Part shown: positions 6,500 through 10,567 of the stretch, piece by piece
Position numbering within the stretch: position 1 is the stretch's first letter
Layout: each line of letters begins with the position of its first letter
Assembly: GCF_937900395.1 (NCBI RefSeq)
Contig: NZ_CALCDX010000133.1
Span: 1-10,567, forward strand
Reading direction: 5' to 3'
DNA length: 10,567 bases
Source: an uncultured Caulobacter sp.
GTDB lineage: Bacteria; Pseudomonadota; Alphaproteobacteria; Caulobacterales; Caulobacteraceae
Notes under the pieces: generated by a model
Seen by the model: the letters and a program-made list of their open reading frames with translations, nothing else
Told to the model about the DNA's origin: nothing
Database searches by the model: none
Translations under genes and position numbers: made by a program

Positions 6500-6697
6500 C
6501 TCAAGCCCTATTTCCCTTACGAAAGCGAGGCGTCCAAAATGGCGCCGCATTCGTACAATACCCAAGCAGGCAACTCGGACATTACAAATGCGTTACCGCT
6601 CTTCCACCCGCCGCTTCGCGAACTATCTATCCCCTCGTGTGGGGGATGATCGCGCGCGATTGGCGAGCGGATCCGCACGCAAGGGGATATAAGTACG
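6500..6697. promoter_or_regulatory. Divergent upstream region of rpoH and the holin-like gene
   Basis: This 198-base region must hold the promoters of both genes. In Caulobacter crescentus rpoH is known to be driven by a sigma32-dependent and a sigma73-dependent promoter. I see a possible -10-like CTATCTATC (6623-6631) and a CCCC block (6631-6634) reminiscent of a sigma32 -10, but neither has a convincing -35, so no promoter is assigned. A direct repeat TTAC-N7-TTAC lies at 6582-6596. Perfect palindromes ATCGCGCGCGAT (6649-6660) and GCGGATCCGC (6667-6676) lie close to the start codon. Confidence 0.4.
6628..6697 (+). promoter_or_regulatory. Possible SD-masking structure in the rpoH leader
   Basis: TATCCCCT (6628-6635) is perfectly complementary over 8 bases to AGGGGATA (6682-6689), which contains the rpoH Shine-Dalgarno. 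Part of the same segment, ATCCCC (6629-6634), can instead pair with GGGGAT (6642-6647) as a local 6-bp hairpin. The two pairings exclude each other. The intervening RNA can fold through the 12-bp and 10-bp palindromes, so a branched leader that opens with heat is conceivable. It only exists if transcription starts upstream of about 6628. Confidence 0.3.
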
Positions 6698-7585
6698 ATG
6701 GCCGTGAATTCTCTATCGGTGATGTCGCCGGACGGCGGCCTGTCTCGTTATCTGACCGAGATCCGCAAGTTCCCGATGCTGAGCAAGGACGAGGAGTTCA
6801 TGCTCGCCCAGCGCTGGAAAGAGCATCAGGACCCGCAAGCCGCCCACAAGATGGTGACGTCGCACCTGCGCCTCGTGGCCAAGATCGCCATGGGCTATCG
6901 CGGCTACGGCCTGCCGATCGGCGAGGTGATCTCCGAAGGCAATGTCGGCCTGATGCAGGCCGTCAAGAAGTTCGAGCCCGACAAGGGCTTCCGCCTGGCC
7001 ACCTACGCCATGTGGTGGATCCGCGCCTCGATCCAGGAATACATCCTGCGCTCGTGGTCGCTGGTGAAGATGGGCACGACCGCCGCGCAGAAGAAGCTGT
7101 TCTTCAACCTGCGCAAGGCCAAGAGCCAGATCGCCGCCTTCCAGGAAGGCGACCTGCGCCCTGAACAGGTCAGCGCCATCGCCACCAAGCTGGGCGTGCT
7201 GGACAGCGAGGTCATCTCGATGAACCGCCGCCTGTCGGGCCCCGACGCCTCGCTGAACGCGCCGCTGCGCGCCGACGGCGAAAGCGAATGGCAGGACTGG
7301 TTGGCCGACGAGGAGCAGGTCTCCCAGGAGACCCGCGTCGCCGAGGACGAGGAAAAGTCGCTGCGGATGTCGCTTCTGGAAGAGGCGATGGTCGAACTGA
7401 CCGACCGCGAGCGCCACATCCTGACCGAGCGCCGCCTGAAGGACGAGCCGACCACCCTGGAAGAGCTCGCCGCCCAGTACGGCGTCTCGCGCGAACGCGT
7501 CCGCCAGATCGAGGTCCGCGCGTTCGAGAAGCTGCAGAAGACCATGCGCGAGGCGGCGATCGCCAAGAACATGGTCGAGGCGTAA
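6698..7585 (+). CDS. rpoH: RNA polymerase sigma factor RpoH (sigma32, heat shock)
   Basis: The 295-residue cytosolic sigma factor directs core RNA polymerase to heat-shock promoters (chaperones, proteases). Region 2 is clear: SHLRLVAKIA (55-64), EGNVGLMQAVKKFEP (80-94) and FRLATYAMWWIRASIQEY (98-115). The RpoH box QKKLFFNLR (131-139) is the signature separating RpoH from RpoD and RpoS. Region 4 with the helix-turn-helix is TTLEELAAQYGVSRERVRQI (252-271). Length and start (MAVNSLSVMS, followed by LSRYLTEI) match alphaproteobacterial RpoH. AAGGGG at 6681-6686 supplies the Shine-Dalgarno with a rather long 11-base spacing. The gene stands alone and ends at a strong intrinsic terminator. In Caulobacter its transcription is positively autoregulated. 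Whether the leader adds translational control is open. Confidence 0.96.
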   Translation: MAVNSLSVMSPDGGLSRYLTEIRKFPMLSKDEEFMLAQRWKEHQDPQAAHKMVTSHLRLVAKIAMGYRGYGLPIGEVISEGNVGLMQAVKKFEPDKGFRLATYAMWWIRASIQEYILRSWSLVKMGTTAAQKKLFFNLRKAKSQIAAFQEGDLRPEQVSAIATKLGVLDSEVISMNRRLSGPDASLNAPLRADGESEWQDWLADEEQVSQETRVAEDEEKSLRMSLLEEAMVELTDRERHILTERRLKDEPTTLEELAAQYGVSRERVRQIEVRAFEKLQKTMREAAIAKNMVEA

Positions 7586-7609
7586 GGCTTAGCTTTACCG
7601 CACTAAGAC

Positions 7610-7638
7610 GAAAGGGCGCTCTTCGGAGCGCCCTTTTT
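7610..7638 (+). terminator. Intrinsic terminator of rpoH with UUCG tetraloop
   Basis: An 11-bp stem, 7611-7621 with 7626-7636, closes a C(TTCG)G tetraloop and runs into TTTTTGTTT. It starts 25 bases after the rpoH stop codon. Stem, tetraloop and U-tract are all canonical, so rpoH is probably monocistronic. Confidence 0.93.
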
Positions 7639-7643
7639 GTTTC

Positions 7644-7760
7644 CCCTCTCCCCTTGCGGGAGAGGGTGGCCCGAAGGGCCGGGTGAGGGGTCGCGCGGCG
7701 ATGCGGAGAAACCCCTCATCCGTCAGCTGCGCTGACACCTTCTCCCACAAGGGGAGAAGG
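7644..7760. repeat. CCCTCTCCC/GGGAGAGGG-type dispersed element between rpoH and the hydrolase
   Basis: Four hairpins lie in a row: 7644-7652/7658-7666 (9 bp), 7668-7672/7676-7680 (5 bp), 7722-7727/7731-7736 (6 bp) and 7738-7746/7752-7760 (9 bp). TGAGGGGT (7684-7691) also pairs with ACCCCTCA (7711-7718), so the whole unit can fold as one near-symmetric structure. It matches the layout of the element at 2614-2724. Its last arm merges into the ribosome-binding region of the next gene. Confidence 0.75.
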
Positions 7761-7774
7761 AGATAGAAGACCCC

Positions 7775-8491
7775 ATGACCGCCCCCCTGCCCCAGCTGAT
7801 CCTGCTGCCCGGCCTGCTCAACGACGCCGAGCTGTGGCGCGACCAGATCAGCGGCCTCTCCGACGTCGCGCGGATCTGGGTTCCGGACCTGACGCCCTAC
7901 GCCACGATCCGCGCGATGGCCGAGCATGTGCTGGAACACGCCGAGCCGACCTTCGCCGTGGCCGGCTTCTCGATGGGCGGCTACGTGGCCCAGGAGATCG
8001 CCCGCATCGCGCCCCAGCGGATCGAGCGCCTGGCCCTGCTGGACACCTCGATCCATGTCGACACGCCGCAGCGCGCGGCCCAGCGCCAAGCGCTGAACAA
8101 GGCCGCCGCCAAGGGCGGGACCTTCCTGGGCATCGGCCAGGCGATCATGAAGAGCTATATCGACGCCTCGCGCCTCGACGACACGGAGCTCACCACCCGC
8201 ATCGTCGACATGACCCAGCGCCTGGGCCGCGAGGTCTTCCTGCGCCAGAACAGCCTGGAGCGCGAGGACGGCGAGGCGGCGCTGAGGGCGTTGAAAGTCC
8301 CGCTGCTGATCATCGTCGGCGAGAACGACCAGATCACCCCCGCCGAGGGTCATCGCGCCATGGCGGCGGCGATCGGCTGCACGCACCTGGTGGTGATCCC
8401 GAGCACCGGCCACATGGCCCCGATGGAGGCCCCCGGCCCGGTCAACGGGGCGCTGCGGCACTGGCTGGAGCGTCCCGCCGGGCGGCGGTAA
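7775..8491 (+). CDS. Alpha/beta hydrolase
   Basis: The 238-residue soluble enzyme has the alpha/beta-hydrolase core. It starts with LILLPGLLNDAELW (8-21), the oxyanion-hole segment. The nucleophile elbow is GFSMGG with S66. The acid is D185 in GENDQITP, and the histidine is H213 in STGHMAPMEAP. The catalytic triad is thus complete. A short cap (about 95-160) is rich in charged residues. The substrate cannot be told from sequence; esterase, lactonase or thioesterase are all possible. There is no signal peptide. The only Shine-Dalgarno-like run, AAGGAG at 7757-7762, lies 12 bases before the ATG and is largely the end of the preceding repeat. With the rpoH terminator in between, transcription must begin inside or just after the repeat, or come from read-through. 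It is followed by a weak 5-bp hairpin at 8494-8506. Confidence 0.87.
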   Translation: MTAPLPQLILLPGLLNDAELWRDQISGLSDVARIWVPDLTPYATIRAMAEHVLEHAEPTFAVAGFSMGGYVAQEIARIAPQRIERLALLDTSIHVDTPQRAAQRQALNKAAAKGGTFLGIGQAIMKSYIDASRLDDTELTTRIVDMTQRLGREVFLRQNSLEREDGEAALRALKVPLLIIVGENDQITPAEGHRAMAAAIGCTHLVVIPSTGHMAPMEAPGPVNGALRHWLERPAGRR

Positions 8492-8712
8492 ACGGGCGAA
8501 ACGCCCTGAACCCGCTAAACAGGCTTGAGTTCATGGCTGCAGAGCGCCCGGCGATGAGGTCGCGAACCTGGGGCCTGGAGCCCTCCCAACAGCGACGCTT
8601 CAAGGTTCTGCAACAAAACCGTCAGCGAAACATCGCGTACGAAAACTAAGCCGACCCCTGGGGCTGTCTAGGCGCGCCTGCTCAAGAACGCGCGGCCAAC
8701 AAGGGGATTAGA
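8492..8712 (+). promoter_or_regulatory. Upstream region of the TonB-dependent receptor gene
   Basis: This 221-base gap holds a small GGGCG-AAA-CGCCC hairpin just after the hydrolase stop (8494-8506, no T-tract) and then the presumed receptor promoter. The stretch 8598-8650 is lower in GC than its surroundings, but I find no clear -35/-10 pair, Fur box or riboswitch. AAGGGG at 8701-8706, six bases before the ATG, is the receptor's Shine-Dalgarno. Confidence 0.4.
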
Positions 8713-10567
8713 ATGAAGAAGACCATGCTCTTCGCGCTGGCGGCGTTCGCGCCGCTGGCCGCGGCGTCGGCCGCGATCGCGGCGCCCGAGACGGCGCCGG
8801 CCGACGCGCCGATCGCCACCGCCGACGCGCCGACCGTCGCGTCCGAGGTCGTGGTGCAGGCCAAGATCGCCTATCGCAACCGCAGCGAGTCGACCGCGCC
8901 GGTTCTCGACTATGGCCTCGACTACTTCCAGCGCTTCGAACCGCTGACCGTGGGCGACGCTCTCAAGCGCGTGCCCAGCGTGTCGTTCCTGTCGGACGTG
9001 CTGGAGTCGGACGGCGTGCGCCTGCGCGGCCTCGACCCGGCCTACACCCAGATCCTGATCAACGGAGAGAAGGTTCCCGGCTCGGGCTCCAGCTCGGGCG
9101 CATTCGGCGCCGGCGCCGACCAGGCCTTCTTCGTCGACCGCATTCCGGCCGAGCTGATCGACCACATCGAGATCGTGCGCAGCAACAGCGCCAACCGCAG
9201 CGGCGACGCGGTGGCCGGCGCCCTCAACATCGTGCTTCGCGACGCCCTGGCGCTGGACGGCGGCTATGTCCGCGTCGGCGCCCTGCGGTTCGACGACAAG
9301 CGCGTGCGTGAAGTGCTTGGCGCGGTCTGGGGCGGCCAGGTCGGCCCGGGCCGACTGCTGATCGGCGCCAACGTCCAGGGCCGCCGCAACCCCAAGGAAA
9401 AGCTGAGCCTGCGCTATGACGAGCCCGGCGCCAGCCTGAACAACAACGAAATCCAGACCGACGTCCGCAACGGCACGGACAGCGCGTTCAACGTCGCCTA
9501 CGACGTGCCGGTCGGCGCGGGCCAGCTGTCGGTGAGCGGGTTCTACGTCCACACCGATCGCTACCAGAACGAAGACTCGATCGAGTATAGGAACGGCGTC
9601 GAGACCACCGCCAACCTTCTGACCATCAACGACAACGACGTCGACATCCAGCAGGACAGCTACGCGCTGAACGGCAAGTACAAGTTCCCGATGGCCGGCG
9701 GCGAGACCAGCATCAAGCTGGGCTACGCGGCGTTCCAGAATGACGAGTACGAGTTCGAGTACGAAACCGAGTACCTGCGCGATTCCACCCCGTTCCCCGA
9801 CGGCGACCGCTTCACCGGCGACCGCGCCAAGACCCGCATCACCGACGACGAGGTCACGGCCAAGCTGGAGCACAAGCGCGAACTGGTCGCCGGCGCCGAC
9901 CTGGAGTTCGGCGTGCAGTATGAGGCCAAGCGCCGCGACTCGCGCGTCAGCGAGGTTCCGCGCAACCGCTACAACCTGCCGTCCGCGACGCCGCCGGCCT
10001 ACAAGCCGTTCGCCATCACCAGCAAGGCGCGGCTGGAGCAGACCCGTATCGACCCCTACGTCATGCTGTCGGGCCGCTCGAACGGCCTGAAGTGGGAAGC
10101 TGGCCTGCGCTACGAAACGACCGATGTGACGGTCCAGGACTTCGTGATCAACGAGAAGACGGACAACGACTACAAGGTCCTGCTGCCCTCGGCCTCGATC
10201 CGCTACAACCTGACCAAGGCCGATCAAGTTTACGCCTCGATAGCCCGCACGGTGCGCCGGGCCAGCTTCGAGTACCTGTCGCCGGTCACGCTGGAGGAAG
10301 AGCTGGGCGACAACGACTTCCGCGGCGATCCGACCCTGGAGCCGGAAAAGGCCTGGGGCGTCGATGTCGGCTATGAGCGCCGCATGGGTCGCGACGGCGT
10401 GTTCGGCGTCAACCTGTTCTATCGCGACATCAAGGATCTGATCGAGATCTACAACACCGGCGCGCCCGGCTCGGCCAACGATCCGCCGGACGATGTCACC
10501 TGGTTGTACTCAGCCCGCAACACCGGCGACGGCAAGGTCTACGGGATCGAGTTCGACCTCTCGACGC
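8713..10567 (+). CDS. TonB-dependent outer-membrane receptor (3' end outside window)
   Basis: The frame is open for 618 codons to the window edge. A signal peptide MKKTMLFALAAFAPLAAASA is followed by a likely cleavage after AIA (residue 23), then a Pro/Ala/Asp-rich linker and a TonB-box-like SEVVVQA (44-50). The plug domain spans about 64-180: LTVGDALKRVPSVSF (78-92), VRLRGLDPAYTQILINGEKV (102-121), IPAELIDHIEIVRS (144-157), GDAVAGALNIVL (164-175). After that come alternating aromatic/polar strands of the outer-membrane beta-barrel, with a typical late segment FRGDPTLEPEKAWGVDVGYE. Members import siderophores, vitamin B12 or oligosaccharides, energised by TonB-ExbBD. The substrate here is unknown. 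Full-length relatives are usually 700-1000 residues, so roughly the last quarter or third of the gene is missing. No frameshift is visible. Confidence 0.92.
   Translation, partial: MKKTMLFALAAFAPLAAASAAIAAPETAPADAPIATADAPTVASEVVVQAKIAYRNRSESTAPVLDYGLDYFQRFEPLTVGDALKRVPSVSFLSDVLESDGVRLRGLDPAYTQILINGEKVPGSGSSSGAFGAGADQAFFVDRIPAELIDHIEIVRSNSANRSGDAVAGALNIVLRDALALDGGYVRVGALRFDDKRVREVLGAVWGGQVGPGRLLIGANVQGRRNPKEKLSLRYDEPGASLNNNEIQTDVRNGTDSAFNVAYDVPVGAGQLSVSGFYVHTDRYQNEDSIEYRNGVETTANLLTINDNDVDIQQDSYALNGKYKFPMAGGETSIKLGYAAFQNDEYEFEYETEYLRDSTPFPDGDRFTGDRAKTRITDDEVTAKLEHKRELVAGADLEFGVQYEAKRRDSRVSEVPRNRYNLPSATPPAYKPFAITSKARLEQTRIDPYVMLSGRSNGLKWEAGLRYETTDVTVQDFVINEKTDNDYKVLLPSASIRYNLTKADQVYASIARTVRRASFEYLSPVTLEEELGDNDFRGDPTLEPEKAWGVDVGYERRMGRDGVFGVNLFYRDIKDLIEIYNTGAPGSANDPPDDVTWLYSARNTGDGKVYGIEFDLST

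Noticed and set aside
8668..10227. 519-codon minus-strand frame over the TonB-dependent receptor
   Set aside because: Antisense shadow. The plus strand has a signal peptide, plug motifs and barrel strands in one uninterrupted frame.

Overview
The window looks like an ordinary chromosomal stretch from a GC-rich alphaproteobacterium of the Caulobacter group. The evidence is codon usage rich in G/C at third positions, an RpoH of Caulobacter type, a large TonB-dependent receptor, and CCCTCTCCC/GGGAGAGGG palindromic repeats of the kind common in these genomes. Genus is an inference; no rRNA or other marker is present.

Layout: (1) 1-75, the right part of a dispersed palindromic repeat cut by the window edge. 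(2) 229-2608, two PLP enzymes on the + strand: O-acetylhomoserine sulfhydrylase (metY) and a low-specificity L-threonine aldolase (ltaE-like), separated by a 13-bp GC-rich hairpin. (3) 2648-4423 (-), a CBS-like/GGDEF/EAL cyclic-di-GMP protein whose C-terminal tail is encoded inside a dispersed repeat shared with the convergent ltaE 3' end. (4) 4424-4759, a 336-base gap with candidate operator sites. (5) 4760-5919 (-), a two-gene unit: VOC (glyoxalase-fold) protein and carboxymuconolactone-decarboxylase-like protein, overlapping by one base. (6) 6006-6120, a paired palindromic repeat. (7) 6140-6499 (-), a small four-helix membrane protein of the phage-holin 4_2 (YvlD-like) family. (8) 6698-7585 (+), rpoH, the heat-shock sigma factor, with a strong intrinsic terminator. 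(9) 7644-7760, a second CCCTCTCCC-type element. (10) 7775-8491 (+), an alpha/beta hydrolase. (11) 8713-10567 (+), the first 618 codons of a TonB-dependent receptor that runs off the window.

The genes do not form one pathway. metY and ltaE both belong to aspartate-family amino-acid metabolism, the VOC and CMD-like genes look like one operon, and the rest are independent units. I see no CRISPR array, integrase, transposase, tRNA, defence cassette or phage module.

The points most worth a second look are small-scale: an EAL domain with a G in place of the first Asp of the DDFG motif, a coding tail made by a repeat element, a ribosome-binding site partly made by another copy of that element, and two mutually exclusive pairings upstream of the rpoH start that could mask its Shine-Dalgarno sequence.
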